DNA of 64,000 nt from Brevibacterium ravenspurgense (GTDB lineage: Bacteria > Actinomycetota > Actinomycetes > Actinomycetales > Brevibacteriaceae). The stretch is from assembly GCF_001584615.1 (NCBI RefSeq), contig NZ_LQQC01000002.1:147340-211339 (forward strand). Direction: 5' to 3'. Shown one piece after another: positions 36,746 to 45,901 of this stretch (within the stretch, counting starts at the first letter, position 1; each line of letters begins with the position of its first letter). The position numbers were made by a program, and so were the translations under genes. Below the pieces are notes generated by a model. It had not been told where the DNA came from. It saw nothing but the letters and a program-made list of their open reading frames with translations, and searched no databases.

Positions 36746-38116
36746 CTAGCTATTCTTATGAATAGCACAGTCCATGGGCCAGTGGCTACCGGTGTTGACA
36801 GACACATCGAGCTCCACGTTAACGCCCATTGGCGGAAAAAGGCCCAAAAAGCTGTCGTACTCGTATCGGTAGGCGCATCCGCTGCTACGGCCTTTGGAGC
36901 TTGTAGTTTGATAAACAAGTTCGTGATTAGGAGCGCCATCATGTTTGCCGGTAACGCGCATTCGACCGCCAGGATCGTATGAAGCGGTGACATCTACATT
37001 TATTGCTGGCGCTTGATTACATAGTGGGTTGGCGATGTTCTGAGTGAATCTCACCACTGCAATGGTGGATCCAGAGACCGTGGTGTTAAGACCAGACTTG
37101 TCCGCTGTCTTACGCTCTACGATTTTTCCGTCTTTTATTGCCTGTGTTTCGCCTACTTTATGGTCGATGTAGTCCGTGTGGGTTTTGCCGTTAATTACAG
37201 TCACGTTGCCGTGGTTTTCTCCACGGGAGGATGCGTAGCCTAGTCCCACATCTCGCGTTCGGAATGGCCTGTTGTCTCCAGCGTAGGAATCGAAGTCTCC
37301 GCCGCAGACTAGTGGTTTCTCGACTGATTTTTCCGGAATGAAGGTTGAGTATAGAAGCTGGGCCGATCCGTCAGCTGACTTCTCCGAGGAGGTCCGTGGC
37401 TCGAAAACATCGGTGTTGTGTTGGGCGGAACGCACTTCGGGATTGTTGATGTTCAGGCCAATAGACGCATCATTCGCTGGCGGTATCGTTACACCGTAGA
37501 TGTGCTGCGTCTGTTCGCCATCTTTTTCCACTGTGTCAGAAATAAAGGTGTAGACGTTGGGCTTCGACCGATCGATAGTTTCGTCAATGTATTGGCTCTC
37601 CCGCGTTGTGGCAGCTTTCTTACCGTTGCGGTAGGCGGTCCACTGTGGTCGGTTGTCAATGTTGGGCCAGTCGAATACGGCTTCATGACTGCCGGCGCTC
37701 CACATAAACTGTTCGCCGGATGGGTTGCCTTGAACGTTCTCCTGTTTGGGCGAGACCAAGTACCTCTCAACTATAGTGCCGTCGGCGTCAGTTTTCAGTA
37801 TCAGTCGATTGAGTGGGTCGTATTCGGCATTGCCGGGCTTATTCCGTGTTTCCGACCGGTTGCGGTGGGCTTCTGGCTGGTCGTTAACATCTACACTTCC
37901 TGCAGGTCGAGGTGCATTGAGTTCGGCCAGGCTGACCGCAGGCCCGGTTTCCCAAAGCTGTCCTTTTCCTGCCCGTGGGAGGGCCGTGTCCGCAGTGTGA
38001 GTGATACCTCTCGATTCAACATTGCTGTCCGGTTCTACAGCAATTGCAGTCGCAGTAGGAAACGCAAGAGAGAGCGCGATCGTAAGGGGTGCAATGCCAA
38101 AATGGGAGTACCTCAT
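36746..38116 (-). CDS. secreted protein of unknown function
   Basis: A 456-residue protein with a Sec signal peptide (hydrophobic residues about 8-26, cleavage probably after TAIA). The mature protein has four Cys (271, 366, 414, 450), which could form two disulfides outside the cell. NRLILKTDADGTIVERYLV near residue 103 has an RHS/YD-like flavour, and STFIPEKSVEKP followed by GDNRPF near residues 257-285 recalls DUF3238; neither match is verified. Codon use and composition differ from the core genes. ATG 38116 has GAAGGAC upstream and a TAGAAT box at 38141-38146. It precedes the small membrane gene as a likely two-gene unit. Confidence 0.65.
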   Translation of the reverse strand: MRYSHFGIAPLTIALSLAFPTATAIAVEPDSNVESRGITHTADTALPRAGKGQLWETGPAVSLAELNAPRPAGSVDVNDQPEAHRNRSETRNKPGNAEYDPLNRLILKTDADGTIVERYLVSPKQENVQGNPSGEQFMWSAGSHEAVFDWPNIDNRPQWTAYRNGKKAATTRESQYIDETIDRSKPNVYTFISDTVEKDGEQTQHIYGVTIPPANDASIGLNINNPEVRSAQHNTDVFEPRTSSEKSADGSAQLLYSTFIPEKSVEKPLVCGGDFDSYAGDNRPFRTRDVGLGYASSRGENHGNVTVINGKTHTDYIDHKVGETQAIKDGKIVERKTADKSGLNTTVSGSTIAVVRFTQNIANPLCNQAPAINVDVTASYDPGGRMRVTGKHDGAPNHELVYQTTSSKGRSSGCAYRYEYDSFLGLFPPMGVNVELDVSVNTGSHWPMDCAIHKNS

Positions 38117-38269
38117 TGTGTCCTTCTTCGGCGTTCGATAATTCTATTTTAAGCTATCAGGTCGCTCGAGTCGTGTAAACAGTGCCGATAAGCCTCGGTT
38201 GCTGTCTGTGTTGGCATTTGCTCGGGGCAATGTCCCCTGTGCAACTGCGGCTGCGGTAGGTCTGAGTGC

Positions 38270-38696
38270 TTTTGACAAGACCCTGCCGCGGACTTTGGCG
38301 TACAGTCATCTTGTAAGGGTTGCCAGTTCAAAGATTAGAAGGGCAGCTGTCAGCATAGGCAGGTCGAAATAGTAAAGATTTATAGAAGCTACGCTAAACC
38401 GCAAACCCAGAAACCAGAGTCAATCGTCGCCATTACGAGGCCGGTGACTAGGAACATTTCGTAAGCGACAGGAGCATGGACCAGCCGGGGCGCATGGAAC
38501 GCGCAGCGGTCGATGTGTCGGTCGCGCCCAAAGCGGGAAAGAAAGTCACGCCTATGTAGCCGAGATAGTTTCCAAGATCCCTGTAACGGTTGACGGGGAT
38601 TCCGGTGTACATGCAGAACCACACCAGTCCGGATGTAAGTCTGCTGACAGACAGTGCAATTCGGTGGAAGTTCACAGCCGTACCCTTAGTGTTCAT
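38270..38696 (-). pseudogene. decayed copy of the island membrane protein gene
   Basis: The first about 80 codons (MNTKGTAVNFHRIALSV, GLVWFCMYTG, YIGVTFFPALGA, ARSMRPGWSMLLSL) align with the intact gene at 36288-36719, then the frame is lost near 38450; the next piece (EMFLVTGLVMA) continues in another frame, and the far end (38281-38320) still matches the C-terminal coding DNA of the intact copy. The sequence around both start codons is nearly identical for about 40 bases. So this is a duplicated gene that has been frameshifted, not a real short gene. Confidence 0.75.
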
Positions 38697-38746
38697 TTAT
38701 TGCCGGCTTCACGTTGGTCGTATGACCACGATAGCGTCGCGGACTC

Positions 38747-40144
38747 TTAGCTGGTTTTGCCTGCGGGTCTGTCTGGCCAGTCTTGGTGCCCCTTGGTACG
38801 GGGCACATTGATTCCGGCCTCTTTGCCAGCCGGGGCCGAGGCGGGGCTTGCGGATTCGTGGCTCGTGCCCCGGATCTTCGCAATGGTCCGCATGAGGTGG
38901 TAGATGCCGATAGCGCACGCAGTGCCGATCGCGATGCCCTCAAAGCGCATGCCCGCCGGAGCCCACGTGTAGTTGGCGATTGCGGTGATCATGGCAACCG
39001 CTGCCGTGTTGAGGTTTACCGGATCAGAGAAGTCCACGCGGTTCTGCACCCAAATGCGGATGCCGAGCATGCCGATCATGCCGTAGAGAACAGTGGCGGC
39101 ACCGCCGAGAACGCCCGGCGGGATGGTGGCAATGGCCGCACCGAACTTCGGCGTCATCGACAGTGCCAGCGCACACAGGGCGGCAAACATGTAGGCCGCC
39201 GTTGAATACACGCGAGTTGCAGCCATAACGCCGATGTTTTCGGCGTACGTCGTCGTACCGGAACCGCCGCCGGAACCGGCCAGAGCAGTTGAAAGACCAT
39301 CGGCAATGAGAGCGCGTCCCGTAATGGGATCGAGGTTCTGGCCGGTCATAGCGGACACGGACTTCACGTGGCCGATGTTCTCCGCCACCAGAACGAACAC
39401 CACAGGAATGAACAGACCCAGGTGCGAGGCGTCAAAAGCCGGTGCGTGGAAGGCGGGCAGGCCCACCCATGAAGCCTCGCCGATGGCAGAGAAGTCCACT
39501 TCGCCTCGGATGACTGCGGTGATGTAGCCGGCCGCCACACCGAATAGGATCGAAAGCCTGCCGATGATGCCGCGGAAGAACACCGTGATGAACAGAATCG
39601 CCCCTATCGTCACCATGGCTGTGACGGGTGCGAGCTTCACCCAGTTCCACGCGGCAGGTGCCAGGTTGAAGCCGATGAGCGCCACAATCGCACCAGTGAC
39701 CACCGGCGGCATCGTCACCTCGATCCAGCGCACACCGGCAAAGTGCACGATCACGCCGATCACCAGCAGTGCAACACCCGTCGTGATGATTCCACCCTGA
39801 GCAAGAGCCATCCGCTCGGGATCAACACCCAGCCCGGACTCCGGATCAAAACCGGTGATCGCCCCGATCGGTGCCAGCAGCGCAAAAGACGAACCGAGAT
39901 ACGACGGCATCTTGCCCAGGGTGATCAGCAGGAACAGCAGTGTGCCGATCGCAGTGAAGAACAGCGTCGTCGACGGAGGAAAACCTGTGAGAAGCGGCAC
40001 AAGGAACGTCGCACCGAACATCGCGACAACGTGCTGGGCTCCGATCCCGAACGTCCGCCCCCAGGTCAGACGCTCCCTGGGGAGCACCACCTCGCCCGGG
40101 GAAACAGACTTGCCATTGCCGTGCAGCGACCAGATGCGATTCAT
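38747..40144 (-). CDS. uracil/xanthine permease, NCS2 family
   Basis: A 465-residue nucleobase permease with about 13-14 transmembrane segments. It shows the N-terminal GAQHVVAMFGATFLVPLLTG typical of UraA-type transporters, VFVLVAENIGHVKSVSAMTG near residue 255 and the GSGTTTYAENIGVMAATRVYS motif near residue 293. The Glu in AENIG and the second Glu in YAENIG correspond to the substrate and proton sites of UraA. The real start is the ATG at 40144, with GAGGAG upstream; the longer open frame is not used. No pyr genes are adjacent. Uracil is the likeliest substrate. Confidence 0.9.
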   Translation of the reverse strand: MNRIWSLHGNGKSVSPGEVVLPRERLTWGRTFGIGAQHVVAMFGATFLVPLLTGFPPSTTLFFTAIGTLLFLLITLGKMPSYLGSSFALLAPIGAITGFDPESGLGVDPERMALAQGGIITTGVALLVIGVIVHFAGVRWIEVTMPPVVTGAIVALIGFNLAPAAWNWVKLAPVTAMVTIGAILFITVFFRGIIGRLSILFGVAAGYITAVIRGEVDFSAIGEASWVGLPAFHAPAFDASHLGLFIPVVFVLVAENIGHVKSVSAMTGQNLDPITGRALIADGLSTALAGSGGGSGTTTYAENIGVMAATRVYSTAAYMFAALCALALSMTPKFGAAIATIPPGVLGGAATVLYGMIGMLGIRIWVQNRVDFSDPVNLNTAAVAMITAIANYTWAPAGMRFEGIAIGTACAIGIYHLMRTIAKIRGTSHESASPASAPAGKEAGINVPRTKGHQDWPDRPAGKTS

Positions 40145-40221
40145 GGTTCTCCTCGTGTTGACAGGTGGGCGTGCTACACGCCGCAGACCACAGAATACGC
40201 GGCCTGGGCCGCCTGCGGGCC

Positions 40222-40227
40222 TACTAT
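40222..40227 (+). promoter_or_regulatory. -10 box of ftsK
   Basis: TACTAT is followed by GGTTCC and the ATG at 40234; there is no ribosome-binding sequence, so ftsK is probably read from a leaderless mRNA. Confidence 0.5.
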
Positions 40228-40233
40228 GGTTCC

Positions 40234-43089
40234 ATGGCGACCAGTACGACTTCCCCCGCTGCTGGTAAGCGCAAGAAGCGCGCGAGCAGTGCACCTGCCG
40301 AACCCGAAGCGGGGCCCAAGAAAGCAAACCCGGTGACCGGGGCATGGATGGGAGTTTCCCGCATGGCAGGCGATCGAACCCGCAAGGTGTTCTCAGAAGA
40401 ACCCCACGACGACCCATCGCCAACCCGCCGTGACGGCACCGGCTTCTTCCTCATCGGCTTAGCCCTCGTCGTCGCCGCATTCGAATGGTGGAACATCCCC
40501 GGAGCCATCGGCGGTGCAGTGCGCGCTGTCGTCGAAGGCACCGCGGGCCGTGTTGCGCTGGCCCTGCCGATCATCTTCGTGGGCTACGCCGTGCGCCTGT
40601 TCATGCGCGGTGCTGACACCCGCGGCAACAACCGCATTCTTTTCGGCCTCATCGGCTTCGTCGCCGCCGCTGCCGGTCTTGCACACATCTATGCCGGGGT
40701 GCCCACGTTCGCCAATTCGCACGAGGCGATGGCCAACGGGGGAGGTGCCATCGGCTTCCTCTTGGCGACGCCCCTCGTGGCTGCTGTCACCGAATACGTT
40801 GCGGTTCCGCTGCTGATCCTGCTGGGGCTGTTCTCGGTGCTCGTCATCACGGCAACCCCGGTGCAGGAGATCCCGTCGCGCCTCATGGGCGCCTACGACC
40901 GTCTGACCGGTGGACGTTCGCAGCGGTCTGAGGATGGTGACGAAGGCAGTGTTGACCTTGTCGCCGAAGACCGTCGCACGTCCACGCTCAAGCCGATGGG
41001 CGCAAAACGCCGCGGCTGGAAGAAGCAGGACGACGCTGATGCCGAGAAGTCACGGGCCTATGACAAGGCTGTCATCGAAGAGTCCGAGACTCCGCCCTCG
41101 CAGCAGCAGACCACCGTCATGCCCGCATCGAGTGCTTCTGCCGCACCTGTCGCTGAAGACGCCGAAACGGAAGTCTTCGACGTCGATGCGCCGAAGCCCG
41201 GCCAGCGCCGCCAGACAAAGGCCGAAAAGGAACGTGCCGAGCTCAAGAAGAGCCTCGGCATGGATGATGGCGCGAACGCTGCCTCTGACGAGGATGCGGG
41301 GGCCGGTGCTGCCAAGAAGGCAGACGTTGTTCCCGCGGTGTCCACACCGGCCCCGCAGCCCACGGGTGAGCTTCCCGAACGTGTCACCCAGCTGTCACTT
41401 GACGGCGATGTCACCTACACGCTGCCCAGCACTGATCTGCTCTCAGCTGGTCCTCCGGCCAAGGAGCGTTCGGAAGCCAACGACCGTGTTGTCGCAGCGC
41501 TGCGCGATGTCTTCGCAGAGTTCAAGATCAATGCCGAAGTGACCGGCTTCAGCCGCGGTCCGACGGTTACCCGCTACGAAGTTGAGCTGGGTCCGGGCAC
41601 CAAGGTCGAAAAGATCACCAACCTGTCGAAGAACATCGCCTACGCGGTGGCCAGTGCTGAAGTGCGGATCCTGTCGCCGATCCCCGGCAAGTCCGCAATC
41701 GGCATCGAAATCCCCAACAGCGACCGCGAAACGGTCGTGCTCGGCGATGTTCTGCGCTCCGGAGCGGCCCGCCAGACAGAACACCCGATGGTCGTCGGTG
41801 TGGGCAAGGACGTCGAAGGCGGCTTCGTTGTTGCCGATCTGTCGAAGATGCCGCACATGCTCGTGGCCGGTGCCACCGGCTCCGGTAAGTCGAGCTTCAT
41901 CAACTCCATGATCACCTCGATCATGATGCGGGCAACCCCGGATGACGTGCGCATGATCCTCGTCGACCCCAAGCGCGTGGAGCTGACGATCTACGACGGC
42001 ATCCCGCACCTCATCACCCCCATCATCACCAACCCGAAGAAGGCTGCAGAAGCCCTCGAGTGGGTGGTGAAGGAAATGGACGCCCGCTACGACGACCTCG
42101 CACACTTCGGCTTCAAGCACGTGCGCGAATTCAACAAGGCCGTCCGCGAAGGACGCATCTCGCCGCCTGCCGGCTCGGAGCGCACGCTTCAGCCCTACCC
42201 GTACCTGCTGGTGGTTGTCGATGAGCTCGCCGACCTCATGATGGTCGCCCCGCGTGACGTCGAAGCCTCCATTCAGCGCATCACCCAGCTTGCCCGTGCT
42301 GCCGGCATTCACCTGGTGCTGGCCACCCAGCGTCCGTCGGTTGATGTTGTCACCGGTCTTATCAAGGCGAACGTGCCCTCCCGCCTGGCGTTTGCAACCT
42401 CGTCGCTGGCAGACTCCCGCGTGGTCCTCGATCAGCCGGGTGCTGAAAAGCTCATCGGCCAGGGTGACGCTCTGTTCCTGCCGATGGGCGCCTCCCGCCC
42501 CATGCGCGTGCAGGGTGCGTGGATCAACGAATCCGAAATCGAAAAGGTCGTTGAACACGTCAAGGGCCAGCTGTCGCCGAACTACCGTGAAGACGTCCAG
42601 CAGGCTGCCCCGCAGAAGCAGATCGACGAAGAGATCGGCGACGACATGGACGACCTGCTGCAGGCCGTCGAACTCGTCGTCACAACCCAGTTCGGTTCCA
42701 CCTCGATGCTGCAGCGCAAACTGCGCGTGGGCTTCGCCCGCGCGGGACGGCTGATGGACCTCATGGAGTCCCGCGGAATCGTCGGGCCGTCCGAAGGTTC
42801 GAAGGCTCGCGACGTGCTGGTCAAACCGGAAGACCTCCCGGCCACACTCGCCTACATCAAGGGTGAAACTCCACCGGCAGAAGAATCAGCACCCGCAGAC
42901 ACCGCACCTGCCGCCCCAGCCGACACCAACCCCGGTGGGGTAGGAGGGAGCCAGGTGAGCTCCACCTCGTCAGACCCGCTCAGCCATTCCGACTACACGG
43001 ATGACAGCGGGCGGACTTACGACGCCGAAACCGGGCTCGAGGTCGTGGAAGCCGGCGGCGAGGACGCTTGGGATCTCACCGGCCGCTGA
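40234..43089 (+). CDS. ftsK: DNA translocase FtsK
   Basis: FtsK couples chromosome segregation to division by pumping DNA at the septum. The 951-residue protein has four N-terminal transmembrane helices (about 68-215), an acidic/Pro linker (about 220-400), the alpha/beta ATPase motor with Walker A VAGATGSGKSSF near residue 546 and Walker B LLVVVDELADLM near 660, and the C-terminal gamma winged helix (LQRKLRVGFARAGRLMDLME, about 825-845). A Pro/Ala/Ser-rich tail of about 90 residues follows the gamma domain, longer than usual. The gene order with pgsA downstream is standard for Actinomycetota. Confidence 0.96.
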   Translation: MATSTTSPAAGKRKKRASSAPAEPEAGPKKANPVTGAWMGVSRMAGDRTRKVFSEEPHDDPSPTRRDGTGFFLIGLALVVAAFEWWNIPGAIGGAVRAVVEGTAGRVALALPIIFVGYAVRLFMRGADTRGNNRILFGLIGFVAAAAGLAHIYAGVPTFANSHEAMANGGGAIGFLLATPLVAAVTEYVAVPLLILLGLFSVLVITATPVQEIPSRLMGAYDRLTGGRSQRSEDGDEGSVDLVAEDRRTSTLKPMGAKRRGWKKQDDADAEKSRAYDKAVIEESETPPSQQQTTVMPASSASAAPVAEDAETEVFDVDAPKPGQRRQTKAEKERAELKKSLGMDDGANAASDEDAGAGAAKKADVVPAVSTPAPQPTGELPERVTQLSLDGDVTYTLPSTDLLSAGPPAKERSEANDRVVAALRDVFAEFKINAEVTGFSRGPTVTRYEVELGPGTKVEKITNLSKNIAYAVASAEVRILSPIPGKSAIGIEIPNSDRETVVLGDVLRSGAARQTEHPMVVGVGKDVEGGFVVADLSKMPHMLVAGATGSGKSSFINSMITSIMMRATPDDVRMILVDPKRVELTIYDGIPHLITPIITNPKKAAEALEWVVKEMDARYDDLAHFGFKHVREFNKAVREGRISPPAGSERTLQPYPYLLVVVDELADLMMVAPRDVEASIQRITQLARAAGIHLVLATQRPSVDVVTGLIKANVPSRLAFATSSLADSRVVLDQPGAEKLIGQGDALFLPMGASRPMRVQGAWINESEIEKVVEHVKGQLSPNYREDVQQAAPQKQIDEEIGDDMDDLLQAVELVVTTQFGSTSMLQRKLRVGFARAGRLMDLMESRGIVGPSEGSKARDVLVKPEDLPATLAYIKGETPPAEESAPADTAPAAPADTNPGGVGGSQVSSTSSDPLSHSDYTDDSGRTYDAETGLEVVEAGGEDAWDLTGR

Positions 43090-43093
43090 GCGA

Positions 43094-43099
43094 TACAGT
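43094..43099 (+). promoter_or_regulatory. -10 box of pgsA
   Basis: TACAGT lies 4 bases after the ftsK stop and 4 bases before ATG 43104 (7 before ATG 43107). The second ATG would fit a leaderless start better. Confidence 0.4.
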
Positions 43100-43103
43100 G
43101 AGC

Positions 43104-43715
43104 ATGATGGAAACTTCGAAACAGGCACCCAGTTCATGGAATGTGCCCAACGCTTTGACGGTCCTGCGGATCCTCATGGTTCCGCTGTTCCTGTGGCTTC
43201 TGCTGGTCCAGGGCGGGCAGGACCCGGTCCTCAGACTGTGGGCGTTCGGCATCTTCTGCCTGGCGATGATCACCGACTGGATTGACGGTACGGTGGCCCG
43301 CAAATACGGGCTGATCACCGACTTCGGCAAAATTGCCGACCCGATTGCCGACAAAGCGCTCATGTCCGCGGCGTTCATCGGTCTGGCGATTATTGGCGGG
43401 CCCGGCGGCCTGCCGTGGTGGGTGCCGGTCATCATTCTTGTGCGTGAATACGGCATTACCGTGATGCGTCTGATCGTGGTCAAGAAGATCGTTCTGCCGG
43501 CTTCGAAGGGCGGCAAGATCAAGACTGTTCTGCAGACTGTGGCCGTGGGACTGCTGCTCCTGGTGGTTCCGGTTGGACACCTGGGCATTTCCGGACTGAC
43601 CGTGGGACTGCTGGTTGTGGCGTGGGTGATCCTCGTTGCCGCGATCGTCCAGACCCTGTGGTCGGGCATGCAGTACGTGGTTGATGTCAGCCGGGCATTG
43701 AAACAGGCAGGCTGA
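43104..43715 (+). CDS. pgsA: CDP-diacylglycerol-glycerol-3-phosphate 3-phosphatidyltransferase
   Basis: Membrane enzyme that makes phosphatidylglycerol phosphate, the first step to phosphatidylglycerol and cardiolipin. The 203-residue protein has the CDP-alcohol phosphotransferase motif DWIDGTVARKYG then DFGKIADPIADK (DxxDGxxARxxxxxxxxGxxxDxxxD) near residues 57-83, and about six transmembrane helices. Two ATGs in tandem (43104, 43107) are both possible. It sits between ftsK and cinA as in mycobacteria (Rv2746c). Confidence 0.95.
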   Translation: MMETSKQAPSSWNVPNALTVLRILMVPLFLWLLLVQGGQDPVLRLWAFGIFCLAMITDWIDGTVARKYGLITDFGKIADPIADKALMSAAFIGLAIIGGPGGLPWWVPVIILVREYGITVMRLIVVKKIVLPASKGGKIKTVLQTVAVGLLLLVVPVGHLGISGLTVGLLVVAWVILVAAIVQTLWSGMQYVVDVSRALKQAG

Positions 43716-43719
43716 GACT

Positions 43720-44280
43720 GTGGGTGCTGCTGGTGGCGTTGAGAAGGTTGGTGCGGCTGGTGAGCCGCGGCCGGCTGCCCGCGAAGTCATTGCCGCAGCG
43801 ACCCAGCGCGGCCTGACGGTTGCCACCTGCGAATCCCTGACGGCAGGTCTTCTGGCCGCTTCGCTGGCAGACGTGCCGGGTGCCTCGGCAGTTCTGCGTG
43901 GGGGACTGGTCACCTACGCGACCGGACTTAAGCACAGCTTGGCCGGGGTCGATGCTGATCTCCTGAGCGAGCGGGGTGCGGTTGATCCGGATGTCGCTCT
44001 GCAGATGGCACGAGGTGCCGCTGAAGTCTGCGGTGCTGACTTCGGGGTGTCCTGTACTGGGGTTGCGGGGCCCGAGCCGCAGGACGGCAAACCCGTCGGC
44101 CGGGTGTACATCGGGCTGTGGGAAGCCGGCGGTGGTTCTGCCGGCGATGGTTCTGCTGGTCGTGGCGACGGCGAAGGGTGCGGGCGAGTTGAGCGGTTCG
44201 ACTTTTCGGGCAGCCGAGCGCAGATTCGCAGTCAGGTTGTCGATGCCTGTTTGGAGCTTCTGGCCGCGGCCGTGAAATGA
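43720..44280 (+). CDS. CinA C-terminal-domain protein (nicotinamide-nucleotide amidohydrolase family)
   Basis: A 186-residue stand-alone CinA C-terminal domain, a family that includes PncC, which deamidates NMN in pyridine nucleotide recycling. The core motifs TVATCESLTAGLLAASLADVPG, GGLVTYATGLK and GVSCTGVAGPEP (split here to their cores) are complete. A Gly-rich insert near residues 140-155 (GGGSAGDGSAGRGDGEG in part) is unusual. GTG 43720 begins 4 bases after pgsA. The COG1058 N-terminal domain of full CinA is absent. Confidence 0.88.
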   Translation: MGAAGGVEKVGAAGEPRPAAREVIAAATQRGLTVATCESLTAGLLAASLADVPGASAVLRGGLVTYATGLKHSLAGVDADLLSERGAVDPDVALQMARGAAEVCGADFGVSCTGVAGPEPQDGKPVGRVYIGLWEAGGGSAGDGSAGRGDGEGCGRVERFDFSGSRAQIRSQVVDACLELLAAAVK

Positions 44281-44454
44281 GCAGTGCGTGGTCTGTGGGT
44301 GCTTTTGGGCACGAGCGCGCTGAAACCTGAATGGATCATCAGTGCTTGAGTCAGGGCCTGCCTGTAGGCTTGGGGAACAAATCTTCACCGGCCGTGGTTG
44401 GTGATAGATGATGAACGAACAGATTTTTACGAGTCGCCTAGAGGGAGGCCACCT

Positions 44455-44769
44455 ATGACTCTCGTCCGTACGGAAATCGGCGACACTCTGCGCTCGGCGC
44501 GCCGCCGTCAGAACCGCACTCTGCGCGATGTTTCGACGGGTGCGCGCGTTTCACTCGGCTACCTCAGCGAAATCGAACGCGGTCAGAAAGAAGCATCGTC
44601 GGAGCTTCTGGCATCCATTTGCTCTGCTCTTGATGTTCCGCTGTCAGTTGTTCTGCGGGAAGTCAGCGATCGCATCGCTCTGGCCGAAGGTGTCGAAATT
44701 CCGGACACCGTGCCGGCTGAAATGTCTGAAAGCTACCTGGGCGGGGACGCCCTGGCGCCGCAGCGCTGA
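44455..44769 (+). CDS. clgR: ClgR-like XRE-family regulator
   Basis: A 104-residue DNA-binding protein with an XRE/Cro-type helix-turn-helix (about 8-65; [22 protein letters not shown] in part). It matches ClgR, the activator of clpP and other proteolysis genes in Actinomycetota, both in sequence pattern and in position (pgsA-cinA-clgR-DUF3046-recA, compare Rv2745c). ATG 44455 follows GAGGGAGG; the in-frame extension to 44398 has no such site. The C-terminus ([12 protein letters not shown]) is short, consistent with ClgR. The 174-base region before it holds no element I can assign firmly. Confidence 0.85.
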   Translation: MTLVRTEIGDTLRSARRRQNRTLRDVSTGARVSLGYLSEIERGQKEASSELLASICSALDVPLSVVLREVSDRIALAEGVEIPDTVPAEMSESYLGGDALAPQR

Positions 44770-44779
44770 TTATCAGCTG

Positions 44780-45007
44780 ATGCAGCACACCGTCTACTGG
44801 GAGCTCATGGAAGATGAGTTCGGTTCAATGCGCGCTCGTTCGCTGCACACCGATCTCGCACTGAGTTCGCTTGGTTCCCGCACACCAGCTGAAGCCTTTG
44901 ACGCTGGTTACGAGCCGCGCGAAATCTGGGAAGCCATCTGCGAAAGCGCTGGGGTTCCTTTTGAGCGTCGTTTGGGTAAAGACAAACCACTGTCGACGCC
45001 GTTCTGA
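44780..45007 (+). CDS. DUF3046 family protein
   Basis: A 75-residue protein of the DUF3046 family (TVYWELMEDEFGSMRARSLH, then AFDAGYEPREIWEAICE), found almost only in Actinomycetota, usually between clgR and recA as here (compare Rv2738c). Function unknown; it is small, soluble and acidic to neutral. ATG 44780 lies 10 bases after the clgR stop, directly after the palindrome GCTGATTATCAGC (44765-44777), and has no clear ribosome-binding site. A hairpin terminator follows. Confidence 0.85.
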   Translation: MQHTVYWELMEDEFGSMRARSLHTDLALSSLGSRTPAEAFDAGYEPREIWEAICESAGVPFERRLGKDKPLSTPF

Positions 45008-45060
45008 TAACGGCAGGTCTCGTTTTCAGGTGACGTGTTCACCGCTGTAAAAGCGCATTG

Positions 45061-45090
45061 AGCGCCGGGCTGTGTGCCCGGCGCTTCTGC
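45061..45090 (+). terminator. terminator after the DUF3046 gene
   Basis: A perfect 10-bp stem (45061-45070 with 45076-45085) with a 5-base loop is followed by TCTGC and a moderately T-rich stretch. It ends the clgR-DUF3046 unit. The rest of the 45008-45259 gap holds TTGTCCACA (45170-45178) and no gene. Confidence 0.65.
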
Positions 45091-45169
45091 ATTTCTACGA
45101 AGACCAAGCTCGCTGGCCTTGTGTGCCAGGTGTGCCGCGGACCTGCAGTTTCTTCGCGCCGGACGGATT

Positions 45170-45178
45170 TTGTCCACA
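45170..45178 (+). promoter_or_regulatory. DnaA-box-like 9-mer
   Basis: TTGTCCACA is the DnaA box form favoured in Streptomyces and close to TTATCCACA at 46926. Single 9-mers occur by chance about once in such a window, so the role is uncertain. Confidence 0.3.
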
Positions 45179-45259
45179 GATTTGCAATGGGTCTGGTCAG
45201 GCGGTTGTCCAATCAATAGCCTGGAAAGCAGAACACGAAGATGTGGCGAACAGGAATCA

Positions 45260-45901
45260 ATGATGCTTTCTCTGCCTTTGCAGTCTCTGGTTGGCAACTC
45301 GCATGTGCGCAAGGTGCGACGTTTGGCGGCCGCGGTGTGTGTCGGGTGCTTGGTCCTTTCTGGCTGTTCCAGTGGGAGTGCCGAGGCTGAAGGCGTGGAC
45401 GGGACTGCTTCTGGTTCGCCGTTTGCTGAACCTGAAGACCCAACCCCGAAGATTCCGGAATACACGGTTGAAGAAGGGCTTGAGCTTTCTGACGATGACA
45501 AACAGCTGGCCGACGAGGCAGTTGTCTTTTTCGCTGAGTACATGGCTGCTGGCAATAGAGCATTCCGAGACGGCGGAGTTTACTGGGAGAAGTACAACAG
45601 CATGGTTGGCGATGACCTGTTGGAAGTGCAGGAGCAAGGGCGTAAACAGGCTGAAGCTGACGGTTTTCTCGCGAAGAACGATTTGGTTGCGTCGGATGTG
45701 ACAGTAGGCGACCTGGACTCGACTGTCCCCAAAGTGTTTGTTACGGCGTGCATGCATTACAGCGAGTGGGAAACTGAGAACTCTGACCGTGTGCGCGGGA
45801 AGAAGCAAGATTTCAACTCGGTTTCTGGGTACTTCCTGGAGAAACGCGGAGATGATTGGCTCGTTGTTGAGATCGGAAACGTGCAGAAAAAATGCGCCTA
45901 A
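45260..45901 (+). CDS. lipoprotein, DUF6318-like
   Basis: A 213-residue exported protein with a hydrophobic N-terminal segment and lipobox VLSGC at about residue 34-36, so it should be lipidated. The mature part (VEEGLELSDDDKQLADEAVVFF in part, then ADGFLAKNDLVASDV, then a C-terminal DDWLVVEIGN) looks like the DUF6318-type lipoproteins found in Micrococcales; the assignment is from memory of the pattern and not certain. Two ATGs (45260, 45263) are possible starts. It overlaps the next secreted gene by 10 bases. Codon use (many GTT, TCT, GTG) differs somewhat from neighbouring core genes. Confidence 0.6.
   Translation: MMLSLPLQSLVGNSHVRKVRRLAAAVCVGCLVLSGCSSGSAEAEGVDGTASGSPFAEPEDPTPKIPEYTVEEGLELSDDDKQLADEAVVFFAEYMAAGNRAFRDGGVYWEKYNSMVGDDLLEVQEQGRKQAEADGFLAKNDLVASDVTVGDLDSTVPKVFVTACMHYSEWETENSDRVRGKKQDFNSVSGYFLEKRGDDWLVVEIGNVQKKCA

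Noticed and set aside
38149..38331. Short open frame upstream of the island secreted gene
   Set aside because: It overlaps the decayed membrane-protein copy and has no start signal or conserved features.
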